Of a DNA stretch of 64,000 bases, positions 31,958-40,718 are shown piece after piece. The stretch comes from Pseudarthrobacter sp. NS4 (GTDB taxonomy: Bacteria; Actinomycetota; Actinomycetes; Actinomycetales; Micrococcaceae): positions 1,116,001 through 1,180,000 of the forward strand of contig NZ_CP103288.1 in assembly GCF_024758005.1 (NCBI RefSeq), given 5' to 3'. The translations under genes were made by a program, and so were the position numbers. The notes under the pieces are model-generated. The model was not told the origin of the DNA and made no database searches. It saw only the letters and a list, made by a program, of their open reading frames with translations. The first letter of the stretch is position 1. Every line of letters starts with the position of its first letter.

Positions 31958-33142
31958 ATGCAGGCAGGACGTTTCACCCTCTTCCGCACTGTTGCCGCGA
32001 CTGCCGCCCTGGTGATTCTCGCCGTCGGAGCCTGCACGGCCGCGCCGGAGCCGCCGGCGGGGCAGTCCCCGACGGCGTCCGTCACCGCGACTGCCACCGC
32101 CTCGCCTGCTCCGGCTTATGCCGCCGTCCTGGAAAAGTACAGTGAAGACACTCGCGCCAGGGGAGCCACCGCCGTCGTGATCGAACTGAAGTCCCGCATA
32201 GGTGACTGGTCCTCAGCCGAGGGTGTCCGGAACCTCGACACCAACGAACCTGTTCGGCTGACCGACCAGACGCACGCCGGGGACATCACCATGACAATGG
32301 TGGCTGTGTCGGTGATGAAGCTGGTGGAGGAAGGGAAAGTCCGGCTGGATGACCCCATTCAGGACTACCTGCCGGACTTCGAGAACATCATCAAGCCACC
32401 CGGCCCCATCACCATAGGCAGCCTGCTCAGCCACCGGTCCGGCATGCCGCAGTACTGGGGAAACCTCCGCAAGGCGGGTGGTCCGGAGGCTGGCAAGAGG
32501 AGCCATCAGGAGCGCCTGGCCGTCGCCGCGACTGATCGATGGACCGGAGGATCGGGCAGCCTTTTCAGTTACTCAAGCACCAACTATTCTGCCTTGGCGC
32601 TGCTCGTCGAAAAGCTGCGGGACCAGGAAATCGGGGCTGTCATCCGTGCTGACAGCCTGGAGCCGTTGAGGTTGCACGACACTCTGATGACAGGTGACGA
32701 GCCGGGGCCGCAAAAGCTGATCCACGGCTACTCCCGGACGGAAAGCGGCGAGCTGGTGGACAACGCCTTGGCTCCCGTCCACCATGGTTCACCGGACACC
32801 GGCCTCATTTCCACCGTTCCCGACCTCAACACGTTCTTCGCCGCCCTGCAGAAAGGGACGCTGCTGGCCCCTGGAAGCGTGGCGGAGATGCACCACCCCA
32901 AATACCAGCAGTACGGTCTCGGCCTTTTACGCCACTACGACTCCTGCTCCAACAACGACTACTACGGACACACCGGGGTGGTGCCGGGGTACGCGGTGCT
33001 GGCTTTGATCAGCGCTGACGGCTCCCGGCAGATCGCGATGGCCGTGGCCCGCGCCCCGAAGCCGGACCCGGCCGGTTTCGGCGATCCGGAGTCGATGGAG
33101 ATGGAGCAGGCAGCCGTGGAAGCGCTCAATCATGCGTGCTGA
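31958..33142 (+). CDS. lipoprotein with inactive serine-hydrolase (class C beta-lactamase) fold
   Basis: This 394-residue protein has a lipobox VGAC (C26), a Ser/Thr/Ala-rich linker and a beta-lactamase/PBP-like domain. The SxxK position, where relatives have G-S-x-x-K, reads G-D109-I-T-M112, so both the catalytic Ser and Lys are missing. The second motif reads YSS-T-NY instead of YxN, while HTG (third motif) is kept in GHTGVVPGY. It is probably a membrane-anchored binding protein rather than a hydrolase. ATG 31958 has GGAGG at good spacing. The codon use is normal, so this is not obvious decay. Confidence 0.85.
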   Translation: MQAGRFTLFRTVAATAALVILAVGACTAAPEPPAGQSPTASVTATATASPAPAYAAVLEKYSEDTRARGATAVVIELKSRIGDWSSAEGVRNLDTNEPVRLTDQTHAGDITMTMVAVSVMKLVEEGKVRLDDPIQDYLPDFENIIKPPGPITIGSLLSHRSGMPQYWGNLRKAGGPEAGKRSHQERLAVAATDRWTGGSGSLFSYSSTNYSALALLVEKLRDQEIGAVIRADSLEPLRLHDTLMTGDEPGPQKLIHGYSRTESGELVDNALAPVHHGSPDTGLISTVPDLNTFFAALQKGTLLAPGSVAEMHHPKYQQYGLGLLRHYDSCSNNDYYGHTGVVPGYAVLALISADGSRQIAMAVARAPKPDPAGFGDPESMEMEQAAVEALNHAC

Positions 33143-33197
33143 CCGGCACCGGCAGGACATATCCGGATTTCAACCACGTAGGACGGAGCATCAGGTG

Positions 33198-34328
33198 ATG
33201 GACAAAGGAACTGTCCACTGGCGTGGACGACTTGAAGGCTGCAGCGGATATTCGGTTGAAGGCCGAAGTTTTGTCAGGGTCCTGCGGAGAGCGGGTTACC
33301 GCGTCCAGGCAGTTTCGGTTCCTCCCCGTCCGGACAACGGATCAGGACAGGGAACCGACGGGATCCAGCGGTCAGGTTCCGGACTGACTATTGTGCACTT
33401 GCCGTGGCACGACTACGGGTGGGAGGACCTCGCCGGACAGGTTGTCTGGCGGGCTATGTTCGAGACCGCCTCAGTGCCTCCGGAATGGCTTCAACGACTC
33501 ACGGAAGTGGATGAAGTATGGGTTCCGTCCAGCTTCAATGCCCGGACTTTCGCTGATGCCGGTGTGGATCCGGAAAAAATTGTGGTCGTGCCGGAGTTCA
33601 TGGACCAAGGGTGGCCGAAGAAGAGTGCCGAGGGCTATACGGGCCAGGGAAGATTCAAATTCCTTTCCATCTTCCGGTGGCAGAAACGGAAGGGGTGGGA
33701 TGTTCTTCTGCAGGCATACCTGGAAGAGTTCACGGCGGACGATGATGTTGAACTTCTCTTGCGGGTTGACCCGTTCGGCCCCCTGACAGCGGATATCGGT
33801 TCGTGCATTACCTCGCTGACCCGCCGGTTCCGGCCGTACCGTCCTCCCAAGGTCACATTGCTGCCTTATCCGCTTTCACAGCAGGATATGCAAAAACTTT
33901 ATGCTTCGGCACATGCCTTTGTTTTGCCTACGCGGGGAGAATCGTGGGGCCGGCCCTTCATGGAGGCCATGGCCTCAGGGCTGATCACCATCGGTACTGC
34001 CTGGGGAGGCCAGCTCGATTTTATGAACTTCAATAATGCGCTTCTCATCGACTATGAGCTGGCGAAGGTGCCGGAATCAGCAGCGGTGGAATGGCCCTTT
34101 TTCCGCGGCCAGGTGTGGGCTGAACCTTCAGTTGCAAGTGTTGGGGACTGCTTGCGGCGGGCGTACCAGGGAGGTCCTGCCATTGAACGCCTCCGTGCGA
34201 ACGCGGCTGTTTCAATGCGGGATCACTATGCTCGTGGCCAGGCCGGCGAGGCCATCATCAGGGAGGTGGGGAGGCTTGCGGACGGCCCCAGGAGGGCCGC
34301 CGTCGGAAACCGCGACGGCGGCGCCTGA
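33198..34328 (+). CDS. GT-B fold glycosyltransferase (GT4-like)
   Basis: This 376-residue glycosyltransferase has the GT-B layout: an N-terminal acceptor half (VHWRGRLEGCSGYSVEGRSF), a nucleotide-sugar half opening at 'FKFLSIFRWQKRKGWDVLLQ', and the E-x7-E-like motif 'VLPTRGESWGRPFMEAMASG'. It transfers a sugar from a nucleotide donor; donor and acceptor are unknown. ATG 33198 (or GTG 33195) follows GGAG. The GC content of the gene is visibly lower than that of its neighbours and codon use is looser, so it may have been acquired by transfer. Confidence 0.88.
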   Translation: MDKGTVHWRGRLEGCSGYSVEGRSFVRVLRRAGYRVQAVSVPPRPDNGSGQGTDGIQRSGSGLTIVHLPWHDYGWEDLAGQVVWRAMFETASVPPEWLQRLTEVDEVWVPSSFNARTFADAGVDPEKIVVVPEFMDQGWPKKSAEGYTGQGRFKFLSIFRWQKRKGWDVLLQAYLEEFTADDDVELLLRVDPFGPLTADIGSCITSLTRRFRPYRPPKVTLLPYPLSQQDMQKLYASAHAFVLPTRGESWGRPFMEAMASGLITIGTAWGGQLDFMNFNNALLIDYELAKVPESAAVEWPFFRGQVWAEPSVASVGDCLRRAYQGGPAIERLRANAAVSMRDHYARGQAGEAIIREVGRLADGPRRAAVGNRDGGA

Positions 34329-34352
34329 CCTTGGGGCGTGATGTTTCAGTGT

Positions 34353-35042
34353 CTACGAAGGCGCCGTTTGCAGCGGTCCTTCGTGGTGCCTCCCGGGGAG
34401 CAGGGAGGAGACCATATAGTGGGTGACGTACTGGGCGAACCGTGACAATGACCAGCCCCGCTTCAACACGAGCAGCTCGTAGAGCTCGGCGGAGCTGCAG
34501 ACCCAAAGTATGTCGGTTGCCTCGTCCACGGAGACGCCCTCACGGAGGTAACCACGGTCCTTCAGGTAACGGGCGTGGTGCCGCATCCGTTGAAGGCGCT
34601 CGCCGTCAATATCATCGAGCAGGGTCGCCATTTCCTGATCGGTGACGGCGGCCGAACGCATCAGCAGCCGAATCGGCGTGACCAGCGAAGCCACTTCGGC
34701 AGTCAGGAGACCCCACTCCCGCATAACCGTCATGGGATCGCTCTCGCGTTCCCGCATGGCGTCGGAGCGCTCATATGCAGGGACCGGTCCGGCTCCGGCC
34801 AGGCCCCGCTCGTAAAGGGCGCGGACCAGCCCCGCCTTCCCGCCGAAGGCCTTGTAGATGGTCTCGACCGAAACACCGGCTTCCGCGGCGATGGCGGCTA
34901 TCGTCGCGCCTGCATACCCGCTCTCAACAAGCTGCCGCTCTGCTGCCTGAAGGATGGCATCCCTGTTCCTCCGGGCCTGCTCCACCCGCCCGCTGGAGTC
35001 GTAGCGACGCTTACCCTTGACGTTTCCCACTATCCATTCCAT
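34353..35042 (-). CDS. TetR family transcriptional regulator
   Basis: This 229-residue repressor has the N-terminal helix-turn-helix 'ATIAAIAAEAGVSVETIYKA' (about residues 46-65) and a variable ligand-binding part. It starts at ATG 35042. The divergent SnoaL-NmrA pair begins 51 bp away with an 18-bp palindrome between, so it most likely represses that pair and itself. Confidence 0.92.
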   Translation of the reverse strand: MEWIVGNVKGKRRYDSSGRVEQARRNRDAILQAAERQLVESGYAGATIAAIAAEAGVSVETIYKAFGGKAGLVRALYERGLAGAGPVPAYERSDAMRERESDPMTVMREWGLLTAEVASLVTPIRLLMRSAAVTDQEMATLLDDIDGERLQRMRHHARYLKDRGYLREGVSVDEATDILWVCSSAELYELLVLKRGWSLSRFAQYVTHYMVSSLLPGRHHEGPLQTAPS

Positions 35043-35054
35043 GCTTAGATATCA

Positions 35055-35072
35055 GATACAGCTGACTGTATC
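35055..35072. promoter_or_regulatory. TetR operator palindrome
   Basis: GATACAG-CTGA-CTGTATC is a perfect inverted repeat with 7-bp arms and a 4-bp centre, placed in the 51-bp gap between the divergent tetR and SnoaL genes. TATC AAATTC follows. A single operator could control both directions. Confidence 0.68.
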
Positions 35073-35093
35073 AAATTCATTCGGGGAGTCGGA

Positions 35094-35543
35094 ATGATGC
35101 CCACAGCAGATGCCGCGGGAAAAGTGTTGGAGCGTTTACTCCTCTCAGTGAACGCCCACAAGCTGGACGAGCTCGTTGCATGTTTTGCCAGCGACTATCT
35201 CAATGAGACCCCCGCCCACCCCCAACGCGGCTTCCGCGGACGGGATCAGGTGCGTCAAAACTGGACGGAGATCTTTTCCCGGGTTCCTGATATTTCCGCA
35301 CGGGTGCCCAGCAGCGTCGGGCACGGTGACGCCCTGTGGACCGAGTGGGAGATGTCCGGGACCCGAACCGATGGGGCTCCTTTCTTGATGCGGGGAGTAG
35401 TCATCTTCGCCGTGGCCGACGAGCTCATCTCCTCGGCCCGGTTCTATCTCGAGCCGGTGGAGTATGCCACCGGTGACGTCAACGCAGCAGTCAGCCGTGT
35501 GCTGGGCACAGCTCAGGAGTCAAGGGAGAAGGAAACATCATGA
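35094..35543 (+). CDS. SnoaL-like/NTF2-fold protein
   Basis: This 149-residue NTF2-fold protein has 'LLSVNAHKLDELVACFASDY' at about residues 16-35 and a central 'FRGRDQVRQNWTEIFSRVPD' stretch, typical of SnoaL-like proteins. ATG 35094 has GGGAG upstream. Its stop overlaps the start of the NmrA-like gene as ATGA (35540-35543), so the two are translationally coupled. A joint detoxification or secondary-metabolite role is likely; the substrate is unknown. Confidence 0.9.
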   Translation: MMPTADAAGKVLERLLLSVNAHKLDELVACFASDYLNETPAHPQRGFRGRDQVRQNWTEIFSRVPDISARVPSSVGHGDALWTEWEMSGTRTDGAPFLMRGVVIFAVADELISSARFYLEPVEYATGDVNAAVSRVLGTAQESREKETS

Positions 35544-36433
35544 TTCTTGTCGTCGGGGCCACCGGCCAGTTGGGTGGCCTTATTGCTCAAGCACTCATCG
35601 AAAGAGGGTTCCAGGTCCGCATCCTGGTGCGTGAAGGTTCGGCATACGAGGCCTTCGTGAGGGCGGGCGCTGAACCTGTGGCCGGTGACCTCAAAGATCC
35701 CGGGTCACTCCTGGCGGCTTGTGCCGGTGTCGACACGGTAGTGACCACCGCAAACTCCTCCGCGCGCGGCGGCACGGACACCGTGGAGTCGGTAGACCGC
35801 CTCGGCAACCGGAACCTGATCGAGGCAGCCGGCAATGCCGGCGTCCGTCGGTTCGTCTTCCTGTCCAACCTCGGCGCCAGCCCCGGCAACGCCAATCCCT
35901 TCATGGCCGCCAAAGGCGAGACCGAGCAGCTGCTTCGCAACAGCGGGATGTCGTGGACAATAATCCAGCCCAACCTCTTTATGGATAAATTGCCGGTCAT
36001 TGTGGTTGGATTACCGGCTCTAGCGGGGCAGTCGGTGACCCTCGTGGGGGAGGGCAGGCGTGTGCACTCCCTTGTGGCAATGCATGACGTGGCACAGTAC
36101 GTGGTTGCCGTCGTGGAGCATCCGGAGCGGGATGGCCGGCTGCTTGTCCTCGGCGGCCCGGAGCCGGTCTCCTGGCGTGATGTCGTGGCGGCCTTCGAGC
36201 TCGAACTGGGGCGGCCAATTCCGGTACAAACCGTTCCCCCGGGACAGCCCGTTTCCGGTATGCCGGACTTGCTCACCGGCTTTCTCGCGCTGCTGGAGAC
36301 ATACGACTCAAGGCTGGACATGGGCGACCTCCCTGCAAGCTACGGAGTGGAGCCCACTACCCTTCGGACCTGGGTGCACCACTTCGTACTGGAGTCTTCA
36401 GCCGCCCCGGCCAGTGCCTTCGACAAAGCGTGA
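35540..36433 (+). CDS. NmrA-like/atypical SDR NAD(P)-binding protein
   Basis: This 297-residue atypical short-chain reductase has the Rossmann motif VVGATGQLGGLIAQAL (TGxxGxxG type) and 'VRRFVFLSNLGASPGNANPF' in the centre. NmrA-like members act as NADPH-dependent quinone reductases or redox sensors. Pairing with a SnoaL-like gene and TetR suggests a ligand-induced detoxification operon. It starts at ATG 35540, coupled to the preceding gene. Confidence 0.92.
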   Translation: MILVVGATGQLGGLIAQALIERGFQVRILVREGSAYEAFVRAGAEPVAGDLKDPGSLLAACAGVDTVVTTANSSARGGTDTVESVDRLGNRNLIEAAGNAGVRRFVFLSNLGASPGNANPFMAAKGETEQLLRNSGMSWTIIQPNLFMDKLPVIVVGLPALAGQSVTLVGEGRRVHSLVAMHDVAQYVVAVVEHPERDGRLLVLGGPEPVSWRDVVAAFELELGRPIPVQTVPPGQPVSGMPDLLTGFLALLETYDSRLDMGDLPASYGVEPTTLRTWVHHFVLESSAAPASAFDKA

Positions 36434-36640
36434 ACCTTCCTGTCCGGGCACTTCCGGACGAGCTCATTGGACCGTCCCTTCACGCCAACGCAGGATCCGC
36501 ACAGGACTCCAGCAAATTTGCCCCAGTTCCGCTGAAACAGGCACTTTTGGCCGGCTCAGGCCAATAGGCTCATCGTGGCCAAACAAGCCACGGTGCAGCT
36601 GCGCCTGCTAATTTTCGTGAACACACAACTGGGGAACCGC

Positions 36641-37519
36641 ATGTCCAACCACACCTCCTTTTCCGGCTCCCGGGCATGGCTGCCCGCGAAAGGCGGCACG
36701 GCCGCCGTCGTTCTTGCCATGCTCCTTTCGCTCTTCACGGCAGGTGCGCCAGCCACCGCCCTCACCGCGGTCAGCTCCACGGCAGCTGCCGGGTCCGCGG
36801 CCACTACCGAGGAGGCCGCAGAGCTGCTGGCCACCCTGCCCATCAAGGGCCGGGCGCCCAAGACGGGATATGAGCGGGCGCTGTTCGGTCCCACGTGGGC
36901 GGACGTTGACCGGAACGGCCGCGACACCCGTAATGACATCCTCCAGCGGGACCTGACTGAGCTGACGTTCACCAACAGCGTGCCGTGCAAGGTCCAGAGC
37001 GGAGTCCTCGCGGATCCCTACACGGGCAGCACCATCAACTTCCTCCGCGGCACAACCACCAGCAGCGCCGTGCAGATCGACCATGTGGTGGCGCTCAGCG
37101 ACGCCTGGCAAAAGGGCGCGCAGCAGCTGACGACGGAACAGCGGACGGCGCTCGCCAACGATCCGCTGAACCTCCAGGCGACGGACGGCCCCACCAACAT
37201 GCAAAAGGGCGACGGCGACGCGGCCACCTGGCTGCCGTCCAACAAGGGCTTCCGGTGCGAGTACGTCGCCAGGCAGGTCTCCGTGAAAGCGCGGTACAGC
37301 CTGTGGGTGACGCAGGCCGAGCACGACGCCATCGCCGGCATCCTCTCCGGCTGCCCCGGCCAGCCTGCGCCGGCAACCGTTGGGTCCGCCGCCCCGGCTC
37401 CTGTCTACTACGCGAATTGCGATGCCGTCCGGGCGGCAGGTGCCGCACCCCTGTACGCGGATCAGCCCGGCTACCGGGCAGGGCTGGACGGCAACTCGGA
37501 CGGGGTCGCCTGCCAGTAG
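36641..37519 (+). CDS. secreted HNH nuclease (DUF1524) with Excalibur domain
   Basis: This 292-residue exported protein has a Sec signal (residues ~15-40, ending in an Ala-rich segment). It then has a DUF1524/GmrSD-C-like His-Me nuclease domain with IDHVVALSDAW, LANDPLNLQA and NMQKGD (His, Asn, Asn/Lys of the active site). The C-terminal Excalibur calcium-binding domain is 'YYANCDAVRAAGAAPLYADQ' followed by LDGNSDGVACQ. It is likely an extracellular DNase used for phosphate or nitrogen supply. ATG 36641 has GGGGA upstream; a longer frame lacks signal-peptide order. Confidence 0.92.
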   Translation: MSNHTSFSGSRAWLPAKGGTAAVVLAMLLSLFTAGAPATALTAVSSTAAAGSAATTEEAAELLATLPIKGRAPKTGYERALFGPTWADVDRNGRDTRNDILQRDLTELTFTNSVPCKVQSGVLADPYTGSTINFLRGTTTSSAVQIDHVVALSDAWQKGAQQLTTEQRTALANDPLNLQATDGPTNMQKGDGDAATWLPSNKGFRCEYVARQVSVKARYSLWVTQAEHDAIAGILSGCPGQPAPATVGSAAPAPVYYANCDAVRAAGAAPLYADQPGYRAGLDGNSDGVACQ

Positions 37520-37531
37520 GCGCTGCAGATC

Positions 37532-39106
37532 CTACCGCTCCCGGGGATGCGCCTTCAGGCGGAGGAGCAGCCACAGGGTCCGGGGGACTGACCAGAAGAG
37601 GGCAAGGCCGAGCACCGGCACCAGCATGACGCCGACGTCAGGGAACTGGCGGATGATGACGGCCAGGCCGGTGTCGAACCTGGCGGGGGCGTAGATGAAG
37701 CACAGCCACAGGGCGAGGCCGTCCAGGGCGAGCGCTGGCAGGCCCACAGCCGGCAGGCGCCATCTCCCGCCGCCGCCGGATGTTCCACGTGTCGTGAGCA
37801 AAACCCGAAGTGCGAGCCACAGGCTGAGCAGCTCCGCCAGCAACAGTGCCAGCGACACTGCCCAGCTGTAGCGCTGCAGCCAGTCCTCCTGGATAACTGC
37901 CGGCACCGGAGCCTGCCCGTGGAGAATGCGCAGGATGTTGGTGTCTATCGCCTTCAAGCGGGACGGCGCCGCCGTGTCATTCGCGTTGATGACCAGCGCG
38001 ACACCCAGGCGGGAGGACGGGACCATCGCCAGGTAGGTGTGCGAGTTGCCCCATTCGCCCTGGTGCTCCGCGAGGAGCGGCAGGGTTGCTTCATTAACGG
38101 GTTCAGCGGGTCCGACGGACTCCACGAGCGGGCGGGTAAACCACCCCATCGCGTACATCTTTGACCCGTCCACGGGGACCTCTGGCCGGAGCATGGTCTG
38201 TACGCTTTCGGGCTGTAGGACGCGGTGGTCCCGGTACTGTCCCTCGTTGAGGAGCATGATGAGTTCCCGGCCCAGGTCATTTGCCGAGGAATACATGGTG
38301 CTCGACGGCATCCCGGTAGTCGGAGCGGGCACCTCCGTCTGCTGCCAGAAGGTGCCGAACCACAGCGAGTACCCGGCGGCGGCACCGTCGGCGCGGGCAG
38401 CAAAACGGGCCGGGTGGCTGTGGTCCATCCCCAGCGGCTCGAAGACGTGCTGGCGCATGTAGTCCCCGAACGGCTGTCCGGTCACTTCCTGGACCAGGAG
38501 GCCCAGGATGTTGAAGTTTGCGTTGGCGTAGCCGAAGGCTTCACCCGGGACTCCCGCCAGCGGGGAATCGGCGAGGTTGCGGACGCCTTCTTCGATGGCC
38601 TCCGGATGCTGCGCGAAAGAGCCTTCGAAGGCCGTGTCCTTGGCGGCCATGCCACTGGCCTGGTGCAGCAGGTGGCGAACGGTGATGCCGGAGGCTCGGC
38701 TGTCCCGCATCGTGAACCAGGGCAGGTAGGCCTGCACCGGCTCGTCCAGGCGGAGCCGGCCGGCCTCCACCTGCTGCATCACGGCGATGGCGGTGAGGGA
38801 CTTGGTGGTCGAGGCGAGCAGTACAGGCGTGTCGGCGGTCATCGGACGGCCCGAATCATCCGCCCGGCCGAACGCGGCGGAGTGGACCTGCACGCCGTCC
38901 TGGACCACGACGACGGCGGCGCCCGGGAGGCCGATGGCGTCCAGTTGCTCCTGCACGAAGGCGTCCACCGCTTCAAATGCCTGGTCGGGGACGACAGCGG
39001 GCCCGGCTTCCAGCGCCGCGGCCGTCGGCGGCGCAGTGGCGCTGCCGAGAATCCCTACGAGGAGGAAGCACAGCAGCAAGCAGCGCGATGACCAGGTAGT
39101 TCGCAT
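37532..39106 (-). CDS. secreted/membrane serine hydrolase (beta-lactamase family)
   Basis: This 524-residue protein has a signal peptide (residues 1-~31). An active class C/D-Ala-D-Ala carboxypeptidase-type domain follows: SxxK as S99-T-T-K102, YxN as YAN in 'EAFGYANANFNILGLLVQEV', and an HT motif (SHTYLAMV) in place of KTG. The last ~110 residues form three or four membrane helices and a basic tail, which anchor it. It probably cleaves an ester or amide outside the membrane; beta-lactam use is not implied. ATG 39106 is chosen as the start with a signal peptide. It is convergent with the HNH nuclease gene, 12 bp away. Confidence 0.92.
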   Translation of the reverse strand: MRTTWSSRCLLLCFLLVGILGSATAPPTAAALEAGPAVVPDQAFEAVDAFVQEQLDAIGLPGAAVVVVQDGVQVHSAAFGRADDSGRPMTADTPVLLASTTKSLTAIAVMQQVEAGRLRLDEPVQAYLPWFTMRDSRASGITVRHLLHQASGMAAKDTAFEGSFAQHPEAIEEGVRNLADSPLAGVPGEAFGYANANFNILGLLVQEVTGQPFGDYMRQHVFEPLGMDHSHPARFAARADGAAAGYSLWFGTFWQQTEVPAPTTGMPSSTMYSSANDLGRELIMLLNEGQYRDHRVLQPESVQTMLRPEVPVDGSKMYAMGWFTRPLVESVGPAEPVNEATLPLLAEHQGEWGNSHTYLAMVPSSRLGVALVINANDTAAPSRLKAIDTNILRILHGQAPVPAVIQEDWLQRYSWAVSLALLLAELLSLWLALRVLLTTRGTSGGGGRWRLPAVGLPALALDGLALWLCFIYAPARFDTGLAVIIRQFPDVGVMLVPVLGLALFWSVPRTLWLLLRLKAHPRER

Positions 39107-39260
39107 GGCTGCACCTGCTTCGGCTGGGCGTCCCTTCACGGTATGGCCTGATGAAACGGAAAACAAACACCTCGTGATCACCCATCCTGGCCGGGCCTGT
39201 GGTGCGAATCACTTTGCGACTACTGAACCCATTGGTAGCCCCTGGATAGGGAGCGAAAAC

Positions 39261-39959
39261 ATGAAAAGAAAATCGAAACTGGTTCTTGGCGGAGCAGCAG
39301 CAGCGGTGCTGACAGCAGTGTCAATGGGTGCAGGCCCTGTCCTGGCCCAGAACGATAAGGGGATGGACAAGCCAGTGACGCTCACAGCCGTCCTTACTGA
39401 ATTGAACGGTTCCGGTGCTTCCGGTACTGCCACCGCCGTCGTGAAAAACCAGAAGATCGAACACATCGAGGTTCACGCCACTGGCCTGACCCCGGATGCA
39501 CCCCACGCCCAGCACATCCACTACGGCAACGACGCCCTGAACGAGTGCCCCACCCTGGCCCAGGACGCCAACAAGGACGGACGCATCAATACTGTTGAAG
39601 GTGTACCAGCGTACGGGCCCGTGGTCGTGTCGCTGAACACGACCGGGGACACCACGCCTGCCAGCTTCCTGGATGTAGCCCGGTTCCCCGTAGCCCATGA
39701 CGGCGTCTTCAATTACAGCCGGGACAATATTGAATTCACCGACGTCGCCGGAACCGGCTACCCGGGGGCAGGCGGGCTCGGAACAGCCAAGCAGATCGCC
39801 GATTCCATCCGGGACGGCGAAGGCGTCCTGGTTATCCACGGCCTGGACTACGACGGCAACGGGACCTACAACTTCAGTGACCCCGAGGGCGGCAGCGAAC
39901 TGAGCGACGACCTGCCCGCCGAAGCTACCGACCCCGCAGTGTGCGGCGTCCTCCGCTAA
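39261..39959 (+). CDS. secreted CHRD-domain protein
   Basis: This 232-residue exported protein has a signal peptide (MKRKSKLVLGGAAAAVLTAV, cleavage near GPVLAQ) and a CHRD-like beta domain: 'TGLTPDAPHAQHIHYGNDAL', then 'EGVLVIHGLDYDGNGTYNFS' with DxDxNG-like acidic loops. CHRD proteins are secreted and of unknown activity; the His-rich and acidic loops may bind metal. ATG 39261 has GGGAG upstream. A strong terminator follows at 39972-40009. Confidence 0.88.
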   Translation: MKRKSKLVLGGAAAAVLTAVSMGAGPVLAQNDKGMDKPVTLTAVLTELNGSGASGTATAVVKNQKIEHIEVHATGLTPDAPHAQHIHYGNDALNECPTLAQDANKDGRINTVEGVPAYGPVVVSLNTTGDTTPASFLDVARFPVAHDGVFNYSRDNIEFTDVAGTGYPGAGGLGTAKQIADSIRDGEGVLVIHGLDYDGNGTYNFSDPEGGSELSDDLPAEATDPAVCGVLR

Positions 39960-39971
39960 TACCTGACCGGA

Positions 39972-40009
39972 CCGGACTGGCCGCAATTGGGGGGGGCGGC
40001 CAGATCCGG
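39972..40009 (+). terminator. terminator of the CHRD gene
   Basis: CTGGCCGC (39977-39984) pairs with GCGGCCAG (39996-40003), extended by CCGGA (39972-39976) with TCCGG (40005-40009) around one bulged A. It starts 12 bp after the CHRD stop. The loop contains a run of G. No gene is seen in the following 230 bp. Confidence 0.75.
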
Positions 40010-40237
40010 TTATCCCACGAACCCTGCTGACAGCAATAGATTCAGTCGCACGGCGGTTGCCGACAGGGCGGCGTGCCATTGCCGAGGGCATGGACTCCAG
40101 TAACAGGGGAATCAATGACGTCCTGAGGCCTGTTGCATTTCAGTCACGTGTGTTGAACGGGTCCGGAGCCCCGCCTAGCGTGGAACGTGAGTGATGATCG
40201 CACGCTACGGCCACGGAAGAGCGATAGGAGCACCACG

Positions 40238-40699
40238 ATGGGACAACATTCAGGCGAACTGGTAAAGCTGGGTGACACGGACAAAACGGTCGCAAGGACG
40301 GCAGACGACATCCGCGGCTACACCGTCAGGACCGAATCCGGCGAGGAAATCGGCCAGGTGGAGGAACTCCTGGTCGATGTCGAGGAGGAAAAAGTCAGGT
40401 TCCTCATCGTCGCCTCCGGAGGGTTCCTGGGAATCGGCAAGGACAAAACCTTCATCCCCGTGGACGCGGTGACCAACATTCAGGACGGTGTGGTGTTCAT
40501 TGACCGTACCCGTGAGCACGTTGCCGGGGCGCCGGAGTACGATCCCGAACTGGCTGAAGACCGGTCCTACTACGAACGTGTCTACGGCTATTACGGCTTT
40601 TCCCCGTACTGGAACCCGGGCTACGTCTACGGCGGTTTCCCCTATAACCCCGGAACTACTACCCCGGAACGCCCAGGAAGTGAGAGGAAAAAGCCATGA
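40238..40699 (+). CDS. PRC-barrel domain protein
   Basis: This 153-residue protein has a PRC-barrel at residues ~20-100 ('RGYTVRTESGEEIGQVEELL', 'VRFLIVASGGFLGIGKDKTF'). A Tyr/Pro/Gly-rich tail follows ('ERVYGYYGFSPYWNPGYVYG') whose repeat-like aromatic residues suggest contact with surfaces or RNA. ATG 40238 has AGGAG 7 bp upstream. It opens the stress-type cluster of PRC, LapA, HPF and baeRF genes. The function is unknown. Confidence 0.88.
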   Translation: MGQHSGELVKLGDTDKTVARTADDIRGYTVRTESGEEIGQVEELLVDVEEEKVRFLIVASGGFLGIGKDKTFIPVDAVTNIQDGVVFIDRTREHVAGAPEYDPELAEDRSYYERVYGYYGFSPYWNPGYVYGGFPYNPGTTTPERPGSERKKP

Positions 40700-40718
40700 A
40701 CGCCATCCTGACCAACCC

